A stretch of 39,632 bases of DNA from Microcaldota archaeon (GCA_014730115.1 WJIU01000011.1:1-39632); one strand, 5' to 3'. Positions 25,708 to 33,781 are shown, counted from the first letter of the stretch. Made by a program: numbers and translations. The notes: generated by a model from the sequence alone, not told the origin.

Positions 25708-26702
25708 CCTATCACTCTAAGGGCCTTGTTCATTGCGCCCAGGAATGTCACCACTATTGCGATGGTCAGGTTGGGCAGGAAAAAGGCCAGCGGTATCAGG
25801 CGGGCCACATTCCAGAAGCTCCTTGGGTTTGAACATGTTTTGGTGGGGGGGCTGCAGTAATCGTCTGTGACATTGTCGCATACGACTGCTGCAAATTCCT
25901 CACAGTCGGTCAGAACCCCCTCATACATTGCAAAGTTAAATGCATACATGAATGGAACAAGGACGTAGATGCCCACTGAAAGTGCGATTATTACGTTTCC
26001 CAGCTGCCTGGTGGGAATAAATATCCTCAGCAGGAAAGCGGTGGGAAGAACCCACCTTATTACATTCTCGGTGATGAAGTCAAGGGCTATCTTCTGCATG
26101 CTCACGCTCATCAATGCAGGTATCAGGAAAGTATTGACAATTATATCATATTGGTTTGATATTACTCTTTTATATGCTCCAGCCGTGGATGTCAGTGCAT
26201 TGGTAAGTGGTATCTGCACACTCCATGAGAAAGTAGAGTCCATCAGGTAGCTGATATACTGCTGGATATAGGCCTTGGAAAGCCTGTCTGCATCTTTTTT
26301 GGCCATGCTGGCATAGCAGTTTGCCACAAAATGCATGCCTCCCCCCGGCACATAGCAGGATGATTCCTCACCGGATTCCCCGAAAAGGCCGGAATCCTCG
26401 AAAAATGCCACAAAGAAGAAATCCATAAAGTAGCAGGCAAAAACAAGAATGCCGCTGAAACTTATTAGCAGGAAAATCGAGAAAAACAGGTGGAATGCCT
26501 CATCCTTTGCAAATACCACATATCTCGGATTTCCAACTACCCGGCCTACCATATAGGCAGCAGCTATCAGGGTGATTGTAAGGCCGATGACCAGACCTAT
26601 ATTTACCCCCTGCTCGCCAATTACAATCGCTGTGGCATTCTCAATGCAGGAGCTGGAGAAAGCCGAACCGGCAAGCAAAAGCAGGAATATCAGGGCCTTC
26701 AT
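25704..26702 (-). CDS. Polytopic membrane protein, paralogue 2 of the VirB6/CedA-like set
   Basis: The 332-residue protein has a signal peptide (1-17), Y-M-V-G-R-V-V-G-N-P-R-Y-V-V-F-A-K-D-E-A (50-69), an external segment with three cysteines, the central motif P-T-A-F-L-L-R-I-F-I-P-T-R-Q-L-G-N-V-I-I (220-239), a four-Cys external loop and a final helix ending G-A-M-N-K-A-L-R-V-I-G. This is the shortest member and its C-terminal tail is reduced. One base separates it from the first gene of the operon, and it overlaps the next gene by ATGA. Confidence 0.8.
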   Translation of the reverse strand: MKALIFLLLLAGSAFSSSCIENATAIVIGEQGVNIGLVIGLTITLIAAAYMVGRVVGNPRYVVFAKDEAFHLFFSIFLLISFSGILVFACYFMDFFFVAFFEDSGLFGESGEESSCYVPGGGMHFVANCYASMAKKDADRLSKAYIQQYISYLMDSTFSWSVQIPLTNALTSTAGAYKRVISNQYDIIVNTFLIPALMSVSMQKIALDFITENVIRWVLPTAFLLRIFIPTRQLGNVIIALSVGIYVLVPFMYAFNFAMYEGVLTDCEEFAAVVCDNVTDDYCSPPTKTCSNPRSFWNVARLIPLAFFLPNLTIAIVVTFLGAMNKALRVIG

Positions 26703-26703
26703 A

Positions 26704-27906
26704 TCATATTAACCTCTGTATGCCGGCCATGTACCATTCTCCGCCCAGGGCCGAAGACAGGCTTTTAGCGCCTGAAACCGTTATCAGTACAATCAGTATG
26801 AAATCAAGATATCCCATCAGAACCAGGTTGTTGATGTCCTGAAGGAAGGGATATATGGTGTCGAAAACGTCCTTGGCATAGTCCTCTCCCCCTCCGGCTG
26901 CAAAGTATGCGGACCAGGCAATGAGCAGAACTGCCATCACCAGCTGGAAAACCAGCTGGAGTATGGGGTATATCACGTATTCTATCACCGGTTTGCAGGC
27001 ATTGAACAGCCCAACACCTACTACTGGAATAAGCAGCAGCGGAAGACACACAACAATTGCAAACAGGGGGTCGGTAAGGCTGAGTATTGTCCTTACAGTC
27101 TCGGATTCGCACAGCGGCTCTGCCAGCGCCATTGCCCAGGGGTCTGCGTGCAGGGCATCCATGTTGCTGATTGTTGGCTCAGGGAAATCTATCATCCCGT
27201 GGAAGGCATCAGCCAGCAGTATTGCGAATGGAAGGAAAACTATGCCGGCAAGGCTCAATGCAATCAGCGTATTCCCTATCTTTCTGGTAAAGGGTATAAG
27301 CCTGATTATGAATGCAATGGGGAGAAGGGTTTCCGGCACTACTACCTTAAGATAAAGCACCAGCATCCTTACTGCCTCGTACAGGAAAACTACATTGGTT
27401 AAGCCCTGGGCCGCAATATTCAGGCTTATCAGCATTATCGCAACCCCGCCGATGGGGTTTCCGGAGTAGCTCAAAGAAACCCACCACAGCGGGACATTGA
27501 TATATGGCGAATAGGTTGCAGATGCCCTTATCCTTGTTGCGGCCCTGACCAGGTACTGGAATGCGCTGTCGTAATTGTCTATCCATCCATCAATTTTGTT
27601 AAGGGAGGTTCCCACGTAGTCCTCCTCTCCAGTAAGGGCGGCACTGACTCCGGTTGAGCCTATAAATGCCGCCGAGATTATAGATACAAGGAGAACTGCC
27701 GCAACGAGCTCCCTGACTTCTGTTCTTGCCCAGGCCTGCATTCGCGGGTCTCCAATTGCGGTTGCCATCATATTTGCAACGGCAATCATGATTACCACAA
27801 TTATTGCAACCGGCGGCACAAGGTAGACAACGTCCTTCAGTGGCTCTACTGCGAATGCGGCAGAGAAAATCAGAAGAAGCAATAACATTGATAGCCGCGC
27901 CTGCAT
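26704..27906 (-). CDS. Polytopic membrane protein, paralogue 1 of the VirB6/CedA-like set, first gene of the operon
   Basis: The 400-residue protein starts with a signal peptide (1-19) and has N-M-M-A...D-P-R-M-Q-A-W-A-R-T-E-V-R-E-L (45-67), an external segment with Trp/Tyr residues, the central motif P-I-A-F-I-I-R-L-I-P-F-T-R-K-I-G-N-T-L-I-A-L (196-217), and extra membrane helices compared with the others before the tail L-G-G-E-W-Y-M-A-G-I-Q-R-L-I. A TATA-like box (27927-27934 on the minus strand) is 24 nt before the ATG, so this is the operon's leader gene. Nine genes follow each other from here to 15448 with gaps of at most 6 bases or with overlaps. Confidence 0.8.
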   Translation of the reverse strand: MQARLSMLLLLLIFSAAFAVEPLKDVVYLVPPVAIIVVIMIAVANMMATAIGDPRMQAWARTEVRELVAAVLLVSIISAAFIGSTGVSAALTGEEDYVGTSLNKIDGWIDNYDSAFQYLVRAATRIRASATYSPYINVPLWWVSLSYSGNPIGGVAIMLISLNIAAQGLTNVVFLYEAVRMLVLYLKVVVPETLLPIAFIIRLIPFTRKIGNTLIALSLAGIVFLPFAILLADAFHGMIDFPEPTISNMDALHADPWAMALAEPLCESETVRTILSLTDPLFAIVVCLPLLLIPVVGVGLFNACKPVIEYVIYPILQLVFQLVMAVLLIAWSAYFAAGGGEDYAKDVFDTIYPFLQDINNLVLMGYLDFILIVLITVSGAKSLSSALGGEWYMAGIQRLI

Positions 27907-27919
27907 GCCTAGATTTCTT

Positions 27920-27971
27920 ACTTATACATTTAAACTTTATCCTTGGGCCAAAAACCACCTAAATTTATAAA
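27920..27971. promoter_or_regulatory. Divergent promoter pair between the membrane-complex operon and the large anchored protein
   Basis: On the minus strand a TTTAAATG box at 27934-27927 is 24 nt before the operon's first ATG (27906). On the plus strand TTTATAAA at 27964-27971 is about 26 nt before the ATG at 27993. The boxes are only about 37 bp apart, centre to centre, so a single regulator bound between them could control both sides. Confidence 0.6.
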
Positions 27972-27992
27972 TCTATGAAAAATAGTATAAGC

Positions 27993-30900
27993 ATGAAGCC
28001 CCGTTCCGCCTTTCTTGCGCTTTTCCTGCTGTCCACCCTGGCTTTTACCGGCGGAGTCTGCGTTGAATGCGAGGAATTCCAGGACAAGCCGGAGGCCAAT
28101 ATTATCCTTCTTGCTGACGATGAAAACGCAATTCTGGATGCGGTAGTTTATTATGAGAATTTTTCAGAAAGCCCTTCCAGGAAGCAGATTCCCAGCACTA
28201 TCCTGATTTTGGAGCTTTCCAATTCCAGCGGGGTTGTGAACAACAAGGATGCGCTATACAAGATATATACCGATGATGAGGGCAAGGCGTCCTTTGATTT
28301 TACCGAATGGAAAGAAGGATTTCTCAATTTCAGGGTGCTCTACTGCCCATTCTGCGTTCCCGGCTCATCCGAGGATGACTGCGGTTTCATGGAATGCATG
28401 AAGTTTGCCAATATTGAAACCGAGTCAGATACCTATGGCAATTTCAATCAGGAAATCCAGAATGCCGAGGACATTCCGGATGCCCCCGGTGCAGAGGCAC
28501 CCGGGGAACTGAATGATGAAAAGTACCTTCCCGCCCTGGCGGTTTACTCCTATGTCCCTCCGCCTCCGGAGGATGAAGCCGAGACCCCTGCCCTGTGCCT
28601 TCCCTTAATTATCATATTCTCCCTTCTGGCCGGCTCGCTGTACGTAACCGGCAAGAACCCGTTCGCAGGATTCAACATCGGAGGCGCAAGGATAGGCAGG
28701 CATATCAGATACAGGGCCAGAGGCAGGGGGTTCCATATGAATGTTATGTCTGTTGTCGGTGCTGCCCGCTCGATTACAGGAGCAATCAAAACAGCATCAG
28801 GCGAAGGGGGGGGAAAAGCGCTTCTGAAAAAGGAAAAGAAGGCTGCCGGCTCACGGGGCGGCCTTTTTGTTCTGGGCGGTTATGGCGTTGATGGCAAAAT
28901 TTCCAGAGTCGGAAAAGGTGTGGAGCTTGTAGGCAAGGCCAGCCAGAGGGCCGAGCAGATGCAGGCGACCCAGAGGGCCAAAGGCGAAGAAGTGGAGAGC
29001 AGTGCCCAGCTGTTCGGCAGGGCAATGGAGTCCCTCCGGGGCGGGGCCGGAGAAAGGGAAGGCGGGGGCCCTCAGTCTGTTGCCGGAAAATCAGTGGGCA
29101 GCATTGGATATGGAAGGAGCATCCGCGGAGAGGACCTCATAGTAAGGAGCGGGGATGTTGAAGGCCTTACCTCTGCAGGTGCGGCCCTTGCAACCATGGG
29201 AAACATATTTGCCTATGCACTGAGCCAGACTATGCTGGGAAGGATGGTTGAAAGCTTCCACTACATCCGTACCGGTGAATCCCTTACTGACAGCCTGTTT
29301 GCAAACTTTGATGAGAGAACAGTCCATGATGCGCAGGTCGCCGATGCCGTCCACGGAGAGCACGGCGGCCTCGACGTGCAGGACACTGAAGTAATGGAGG
29401 TGAACCGCACCGAAGGCGGGGCCACTGTCGCAACACATGTAGATGAAAATGTCGCCAGGGCAAGGGTTGAAATACAGAGAGAGGGGCAGGAAGAGCCCGA
29501 AGTGGTTGCGGCCGAGATTCCGAACTCCGAGGTCGGGGTTAATACCAGCACCAGTGAGGCAGGCCAGGAGATAGTTACCGCCCATACTTTCCAGCTTGAA
29601 ATGGAAAGCAGGGAGGGCGTTGAAGAGGGGCAGCCCGCTGAAATAGTAACAACCCGGGTTACGGTAAGCAGGGACGAAACCGGGCAGCCCCAGGTTTTTG
29701 AGTATCCGGAGGGTCAGGGGCCCCCTGCCCCTGTTGATATGGAGAGCCCCCGCGCCCAGGCTGCAGTGCAGATTTCAGAGACCTTCTCCGAGACAAACCC
29801 TCAGTTGGGGATGGGAAGCAACGCAACTGAGTTTGTGGATGCTGCAGAATCAGCACGGCAGGATGCGCAGAATGTGCAGCAGCACCTTGTATACGGCCTC
29901 CGGCAGCGGATGCGTGAGCAGGAAGAAAGGGTCAGGGAGTCCACATCCGCTGAAGGAGGGGATGAGGACCTGGTTTCCCTCCGCACCCGCTACCGGGCCG
30001 CGCAGCAGACACTGCAGGAGGTTTTCCCCGGCTCTAACTTTGAGCGGGATTTCCAGGGAACAAGCGGCGCCACTCGTGAAGGCCACGGTGCCCAGACCGA
30101 GACCACGGCATTGCAGGGAGTGCATTCGGCTGCATCGGAATCATTTGGAGAGGGGGACCACTCCGGTTCCCTTGCCCGCACCATGGCCAGCGAGGCAGGC
30201 CATGACATAACCGAGCCTTCTGCCGAATCCCAGAGGTTTATCGGTGCGGTTTCCAGTACGCTAGAGAACACCCCTGTGGATGAGCTTGCCGGCGGTGATG
30301 CTGAAGCCTTCAGGGAGCGCGTGTCTTCCACCCTCCAGGACCGGTTCGGAATGCATCCGGAAGATGCCAGCAGGCTCACAGAGTCTATTACGCCGGAAAC
30401 GTTTGAACCGGTGCAGGAGGCTGCAACCGGATTCAGAGAGGGCCTTCAGGAGCGGAATTACAGGGAGAATTTCACTGAATCATTATGTTCCAGAAACCTT
30501 GGCCAGATAGAGCATCTGTCCCGCACCGGCCAGGCAATCGAGACCGGCAACATGGCCCCCCTGTTTGCAGACAACCCCGACCTTTTCAGGCAGCTTCCGG
30601 AGGATGCCCAGCATGAAGTCCGGCAGTACCGGTCGCTCCAGTCCATGCTCCAGGATGCACAGCAGTCCCTCAGCTCCCTGAAACAGGGTGATATAAGAGC
30701 ATCGGCAAGAACATACAACCAGTTCCGGCAGGAGCTGGGGCGGAACCTGGAGCTGAATATGCTCTATGCCTCAGCCCAGAGCGGTGGTGTGGAGAATAGG
30801 GACTACCTGACCGCGGCTCAGGCTACCGACCGCTACCTGCAGTCCGAGCAGATACTCAACCCTGTGCGCTACCAGATGCAGGCAGATGAGATTGCCAGAA

Positions 30901-31607
30901 GGGAGCGCAGGGACCAGGATAGAATCAGGAGGGCAGTGGAAGAGGGCAGGCACCGGGAAGCACTGACACTGGCCCAGCAGAGGCAGGCTCTGCACTCCAG
31001 CACCGGGAATACAGATGCTGCAGAAGCCTATTCACAGACAGTGGATTATCTGAGAGACCAGGTTGAGCAGCCCCCCGGGGACAGGGAAAGGATTACCGGC
31101 GAGATTGAATCCACCCTGGGAAGAATAAATCCGGAAGAGGCCGGCAGGCAGACTGTTGCCTATCAGATATTTGACAATGCAACAAGGTCGGACCAGGAAT
31201 ACATCAGTGAGCACGTGAGAGAGGGCGGGTATATGGATGCACTCCAGAGGGCAGTTGAGCTCCGGAGAAGGTATCTTGCCGCCGGAGATGAGCGTGCCGC
31301 TTCGGATGTTACAAACATAATCAACAGGATTGGGCAGATTTCGGAGGAGCCTGAGCGGCAGCCGGACTTTGAAGGACCGACCCAGCCGCCTGTGCTTATC
31401 TGGGCCAGCGAGCAGAGAAGAAGGGAAGCGGCAAGGCGTCTCGGGAATTCGGTAAATAATCTTATTTCCACCGCAGGGCAGGAAAGGCAGGAGCTTATGC
31501 ACAGCCTGGAGAGGAGAACCAGGGAAGAGGCCGCCACTGCAGGAGCCGGGGAAAAAGGCCCGAAAACTGCAAAAGGCCCCAAAGGCCGTAAAAGTGAAAA
31601 GGGATAG
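27993..31607 (+). CDS. Large single-span membrane protein with a small ectodomain and a ~980-residue cytoplasmic tail
   Basis: The protein is 1204 residues from the ATG at 27993. An in-frame ATG at 27975 is rejected because it lies only 4 bases past the TATA box. It has a signal peptide (about 1-21), a Cys-containing beta ectodomain (to about 195, including Y-T-D-D-E-G-K-A-S-F-D-F), one membrane helix (about 199-220, L-C-L-P-L-I-I-I-F) and then an Arg-rich juxtamembrane part, a Gly-rich hydrophobic stretch and a very long Gln/Glu/Arg/Ala-rich helical tail ending in a Lys/Gly-rich end. No enzyme motif is visible. The divergent promoter ties it to the nine-gene operon; it may be its inner scaffold. 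A PadR-type gene follows after 12 bases. Confidence 0.78.
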   Translation: MKPRSAFLALFLLSTLAFTGGVCVECEEFQDKPEANIILLADDENAILDAVVYYENFSESPSRKQIPSTILILELSNSSGVVNNKDALYKIYTDDEGKASFDFTEWKEGFLNFRVLYCPFCVPGSSEDDCGFMECMKFANIETESDTYGNFNQEIQNAEDIPDAPGAEAPGELNDEKYLPALAVYSYVPPPPEDEAETPALCLPLIIIFSLLAGSLYVTGKNPFAGFNIGGARIGRHIRYRARGRGFHMNVMSVVGAARSITGAIKTASGEGGGKALLKKEKKAAGSRGGLFVLGGYGVDGKISRVGKGVELVGKASQRAEQMQATQRAKGEEVESSAQLFGRAMESLRGGAGEREGGGPQSVAGKSVGSIGYGRSIRGEDLIVRSGDVEGLTSAGAALATMGNIFAYALSQTMLGRMVESFHYIRTGESLTDSLFANFDERTVHDAQVADAVHGEHGGLDVQDTEVMEVNRTEGGATVATHVDENVARARVEIQREGQEEPEVVAAEIPNSEVGVNTSTSEAGQEIVTAHTFQLEMESREGVEEGQPAEIVTTRVTVSRDETGQPQVFEYPEGQGPPAPVDMESPRAQAAVQISETFSETNPQLGMGSNATEFVDAAESARQDAQNVQQHLVYGLRQRMREQEERVRESTSAEGGDEDLVSLRTRYRAAQQTLQEVFPGSNFERDFQGTSGATREGHGAQTETTALQGVHSAASESFGEGDHSGSLARTMASEAGHDITEPSAESQRFIGAVSSTLENTPVDELAGGDAEAFRERVSSTLQDRFGMHPEDASRLTESITPETFEPVQEAATGFREGLQERNYRENFTESLCSRNLGQIEHLSRTGQAIETGNMAPLFADNPDLFRQLPEDAQHEVRQYRSLQSMLQDAQQSLSSLKQGDIRASARTYNQFRQELGRNLELNMLYASAQSGGVENRDYLTAAQATDRYLQSEQILNPVRYQMQADEIARRERRDQDRIRRAVEEGRHREALTLAQQRQALHSSTGNTDAAEAYSQTVDYLRDQVEQPPGDRERITGEIESTLGRINPEEAGRQTVAYQIFDNATRSDQEYISEHVREGGYMDALQRAVELRRRYLAAGDERAASDVTNIINRIGQISEEPERQPDFEGPTQPPVLIWASEQRRREAARRLGNSVNNLISTAGQERQELMHSLERRTREEAATAGAGEKGPKTAKGPKGRKSEKG

Positions 31608-31619
31608 CCGGCTGATAAA

Positions 31620-31940
31620 ATGAAGAAGCTGCTGGCCTCCAAACCCATCAAAAGGCTGAAGAAACTCCTTACCTCAGGCAACCTCTGGCTTTACATACTT
31701 TCTTTGGCAAGGGAAAAGGGAAGCGTATATGCGTATGAGCTGGACAAGGAAATCGAAAAGGAATTCTTTTTCAGGCCGAACAAAGTTATGGTGTATGTGG
31801 TTCTTTACAAGATTGAGAAGGAAGGCCTAATCAGGTCAGAGTTCCGGGAAAGAAGGAAATACTACACCATAACAGACAAGGGGCTGGAAACCCTGGAGCT
31901 GGCCAGGGAATACTTTAACATCCTTGCCAGGAAGCTGTGA
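31620..31940 (+). CDS. PadR-type winged-helix transcriptional regulator
   Basis: The 106-residue protein has a basic N-terminus and a winged helix-turn-helix: N-L-W-L-Y-I-L-S-L-A-R-E-K-G (first helix), V-Y-A-Y-E-L-D-K-E-I, the recognition region V-M-V-Y-V-V-L-Y-K-I-E-K-E-G-L-I and the wing R-R-K-Y-Y-T-I-T-D-K-G. This is the PadR/DUF2250-like archaeal pattern; the closing helix would give a dimer. It starts 12 bases after the large membrane-protein gene and 4 bases before the kinase gene, so it is likely cotranscribed. It is a candidate regulator of the divergent promoters at 27.9 kb, without direct evidence. Confidence 0.82.
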   Translation: MKKLLASKPIKRLKKLLTSGNLWLYILSLAREKGSVYAYELDKEIEKEFFFRPNKVMVYVVLYKIEKEGLIRSEFRERRKYYTITDKGLETLELAREYFNILARKL

Positions 31941-31944
31941 TTAT

Positions 31945-32481
31945 ATGAGAATCGTCATTACGGGCATACCGGGAACCGGAAAGACCCTGCTTGCCGAAAA
32001 GATAGCCGGAAACATGAACCTGCTGATAGTCAGGATTGCGGACATTGCCAGAGAAAGCAGGCTTGACAGGGGAAATGAGCACGAGGTGGATATCCGGAAG
32101 CTTGCCCCTAAGCTTGAGTTTCTCAGGGAAAGGGAGGACTATGTTGTGGAGGGGCACCTTGCCTGCGAACTCAGGCTTCCTTCAGATGTCGTGGTGGTGC
32201 TGCGGACCCATCCCTATGTGCTCAGGGAGCGGCTCGAAAAAAGGGGCTACAAGGGAGAGAAGCTGAAAGAGAACCTGGAGGCAGAGATGCTTGACTACTG
32301 CGTCCAGAGGGTGGAGCAGGAATACGGTGCAGAGCCCCTGGAGCTTGACACCACGAACCGTCTGGTTGATGAATCGGCCCGGGTGCTTGAGGAGGCAATA
32401 AGGCAAAAAAAGAAAAAGATTGATTCCGTTAACTATTCCAAGGAGCTCAAGGAGCATCTTGAACCGGGTGGGTCCAAATGA
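31945..32481 (+). CDS. Adenylate kinase AK6 / Fap7-type NTPase
   Basis: The 178-residue protein has the P-loop G-I-P-G-T-G-K-T (near residues 7-14), the V-V-E-G-H-L-A strand typical of AK6 and the lid-type R-E-R-L-E-K-R-G-Y-K-G-E-K segment. Archaeal and eukaryotic AK6/Fap7 proteins act in the last steps of small ribosomal subunit assembly, binding uS11, and show weak adenylate kinase activity. The ATG at 31945 is preferred to a TTG seven codons upstream inside the PadR gene; it follows the PadR stop by 4 bases. The 3' end overlaps the scpB-like start by ATGA. Confidence 0.85.
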   Translation: MRIVITGIPGTGKTLLAEKIAGNMNLLIVRIADIARESRLDRGNEHEVDIRKLAPKLEFLREREDYVVEGHLACELRLPSDVVVVLRTHPYVLRERLEKRGYKGEKLKENLEAEMLDYCVQRVEQEYGAEPLELDTTNRLVDESARVLEEAIRQKKKKIDSVNYSKELKEHLEPGGSK

Positions 32482-32933
32482 AGGAGGAGAAACAGCTTAT
32501 TGAGGCCGCGCTTTTCATCAGCGGGAGGGACATGTCCCTGAAGGAGCTCCGGACCCTTACCGGCATAGGCGCGCTCGGCTATCTCCGCGGCGTGGTAGAC
32601 GAGCTCAGAAAAGATTATGATGAAAGGAAGAGCGCACTGGAAATCATGGAGGCAAACGGGAAGTACTCCATAAAGGTCAGGAATGAATACATAGGGAGGG
32701 TGAAGGAGTTCGCCCAGGACACCGAAATCAGCAGGAGCGCCCTCCGGACACTGGCCTATCTGTCCAAGCATGACGGCATGCTGAAGTCCAACCTGGTGAA
32801 GCGGCTGGGCTCCGGGGTGTACCAGGACGTCAAGGAGCTGACTGCCTCCGAGTTTGTGAAACAGCAGAAGGCAGGGAGGACCTCCAGGCTCATCCTGACT
32901 GACAAGTTTAAGAAATATTTCTCCCAAGAGTAA
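32478..32933 (+). CDS. scpB: Segregation and condensation protein ScpB
   Basis: The 151-residue protein has two winged-helix parts, opening with Q-L-I-E-A-A-L-F-I-S-G-R and later S-R-S-A-L-R-T-L-A-Y-L-S-K-H-D-G, the hallmark order of ScpB. ScpB works with the kleisin ScpA and an SMC ATPase to hold and compact chromosomal DNA. It is shorter than bacterial ScpB, as is usual in archaea. No scpA or smc is in the window. Its start overlaps the AK6 stop, so it is the last gene of a run that began with the large membrane protein. Confidence 0.88.
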   Translation: MKEEKQLIEAALFISGRDMSLKELRTLTGIGALGYLRGVVDELRKDYDERKSALEIMEANGKYSIKVRNEYIGRVKEFAQDTEISRSALRTLAYLSKHDGMLKSNLVKRLGSGVYQDVKELTASEFVKQQKAGRTSRLILTDKFKKYFSQE

Positions 32934-33009
32934 ACCTGCCTCAAGAAGTTTGATGCAACTTTACCCTCAGATTTTCTTCTGAAAGTTTCTGCTGAGGTCG
33001 CATAAAGCC

Positions 33010-33050
33010 TGTGACGCTTCGTTCAGGAGTGTCACGCCGGGCGTGAAATC
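33010..33050 (+). other. Probable intron in the D loop of tRNA-Ser (borders uncertain)
   Basis: Without this segment the D loop reads AAAGCCTGGTA, a common tRNA D loop, and the D stem GCAT/GTGC is in place. The segment can fold by itself: GTGAC (33011-33015) with GTCAC (33031-33035), or alternatively TCACGC (33032-33037) with GCGTGA (33041-33046). I could not draw a strict bulge-helix-bulge with correct handedness at the expected joints, so the exact cut sites, and whether it is spliced by the usual endonuclease, remain open. Confidence 0.55.
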
Positions 33051-33071
33051 TGGTAGTGCGCCGGTCTTGAA

Positions 33072-33110
33072 GCCATTCTTGTGAACGGCTCGCCGTTCAG
33101 ATGGCCTGAA
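33072..33110 (+). other. Canonical 37/38 intron of tRNA-Ser
   Basis: The 39-nt segment follows A37 and can form the archaeal splicing motif: outer anticodon stem CCGGT/ACCGG, 3' bulge AAA, a partly mismatched 4-nt central helix (C32 to G35 with 33105-33108), 5' bulge AAG and an inner helix CCAT/ATGG (33073-33076 with 33101-33104). A further hairpin GAACGG/CCGTTC lies inside. The two outer pairs of the central helix are good; the two middle ones are mismatched. Confidence 0.75.
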
Positions 33111-33155
33111 AACCGGTCCCTCCGGGATTGCAGGTTCAAATCCTGCCCTCAGCGC

Positions 33156-33161
33156 TTTTTT
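33156..33161 (+). terminator. T-run terminator of tRNA-Ser
   Basis: Six T residues begin two bases after the discriminator base. Archaeal RNA polymerase commonly stops at such T runs. Confidence 0.5.
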
Positions 33162-33347
33162 ATCATTAAAAATAGAAATTTGTCCGCAGGGCAATCACAA
33201 TAAGCCCATCCTTTGGGGGATGAATGAGCAAGCGTGGCTGACCCTGCTCTGGACTTTGATTAAATATTGGGGGATTCAATATTAAATTCTTGCCCATGCA
33301 TTCGTTTTTTAATCTGTCGAGCCATCATATCTTGTACAGGTGGTAAT

Positions 33348-33743
33348 ATGGATGAGGACAGGCTTGTTGTGGAACTGTTTTTTGAAAAACCTACTTTTGA
33401 AGAAATATCCAGAATTGCATCAGAAATGGAAGAGGCGGGGGTCAAACCGCTGATGCTCCCGCCGGAGAACCGGGATATCAACACTCACCTGGTTGTTGAG
33501 AAATCAGACATTGAAAAGGCAAAGGTCAAGCTGGTGGAGATGAATCTGCCATACAAGACCAAGGAAGTGGTTCTTATCAGGATGGAGAACAAGCCGGGGG
33601 CAATGGCAGACACCGTGAAGAAAATCTCGGACAGGGGCGTTAACCTTACCTATGCATTTTCGGTTACAATGTCTCAGGGGTATTCCTACCTGCTGCTCGC
33701 GGCGGCAGACAACGAGGCAGTACTGGATATTGCCAAATCCTGA
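33348..33743 (+). CDS. ACT-domain protein
   Basis: The 131-residue protein starts at the ATG at 33348, which is preceded by AGGTGG five bases upstream and a TATA-like run (33305-33314); a longer frame upstream has no such signals. The C-terminal half is an ACT domain (about 67-125: V-V-L-I-R-M-E-N-K-P-G-A-M-A-D-T-V-K-K-I), the small fold that binds amino acids and controls metabolic enzymes. The N-terminal half (V-V-E-L-F-F-E-K-P-T-F-E-E-I) may be a second, degenerate ACT-like unit. No catalytic domain is attached, so it is likely a stand-alone regulator; the ligand is unknown. The purA gene follows but has its own promoter. Confidence 0.8.
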   Translation: MDEDRLVVELFFEKPTFEEISRIASEMEEAGVKPLMLPPENRDINTHLVVEKSDIEKAKVKLVEMNLPYKTKEVVLIRMENKPGAMADTVKKISDRGVNLTYAFSVTMSQGYSYLLLAAADNEAVLDIAKS

Positions 33744-33781
33744 GCAAACAGCTTTTATTCCCTTTGCATCCTTTTTTCAGC

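Larger units (their letters stand above)
32991..33154 (+). tRNA. tRNA-Ser(UGA) with two interruptions
   Basis: The 5' end GCTGAGG (32991-32997) pairs perfectly with CCTCAGC (33147-33153), followed by discriminator G at 33154, the serine identity base. The T arm is GCAGG-TTCAAAT-CCTGC (33130-33146). A long variable arm (TCCC-TCC-GGGA, 33117-33127) marks a class II tRNA. The anticodon stem is CCGGT/ACCGG (33061-33065, 33112-33116) with anticodon TGA at 33068-33070, reading UCA codons. The D stem forms from GCAT (33000-33003) and GTGC (33056-33059). Removing a 39-nt intron at 37/38 and about 41 nt inside the D loop leaves 84 nt, a normal size for tRNA-Ser. CCA is not encoded. Confidence is high for the gene, lower for the exact D-loop borders. 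Confidence 0.88.

Noticed and set aside
27975..27992. Upstream ATG for the large anchored protein
   Set aside because: It lies only four bases after the TATA box and would be upstream of the transcript; the ATG at 27993 has the right distance.
33004..33046. A bulge-helix-bulge for the D-loop insert using GCCT/GGGC as central helix
   Set aside because: The two 3-nt bulges fall on the wrong sides of the central helix, and the joined exons would give an impossible D arm.
33200..33260. Possible C/D box small RNA after the tRNA (GATGAATGA ... CTGA)
   Set aside because: Boxes are imperfect, there is no clear second pair, and no guide target could be tested; nothing else firm is seen in 33162-33300.
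33267..33347. Longer start for the ACT-domain gene
   Set aside because: The extension is Cys-rich and unlike an ACT protein, and the strong AGGTGG site marks the ATG at 33348.
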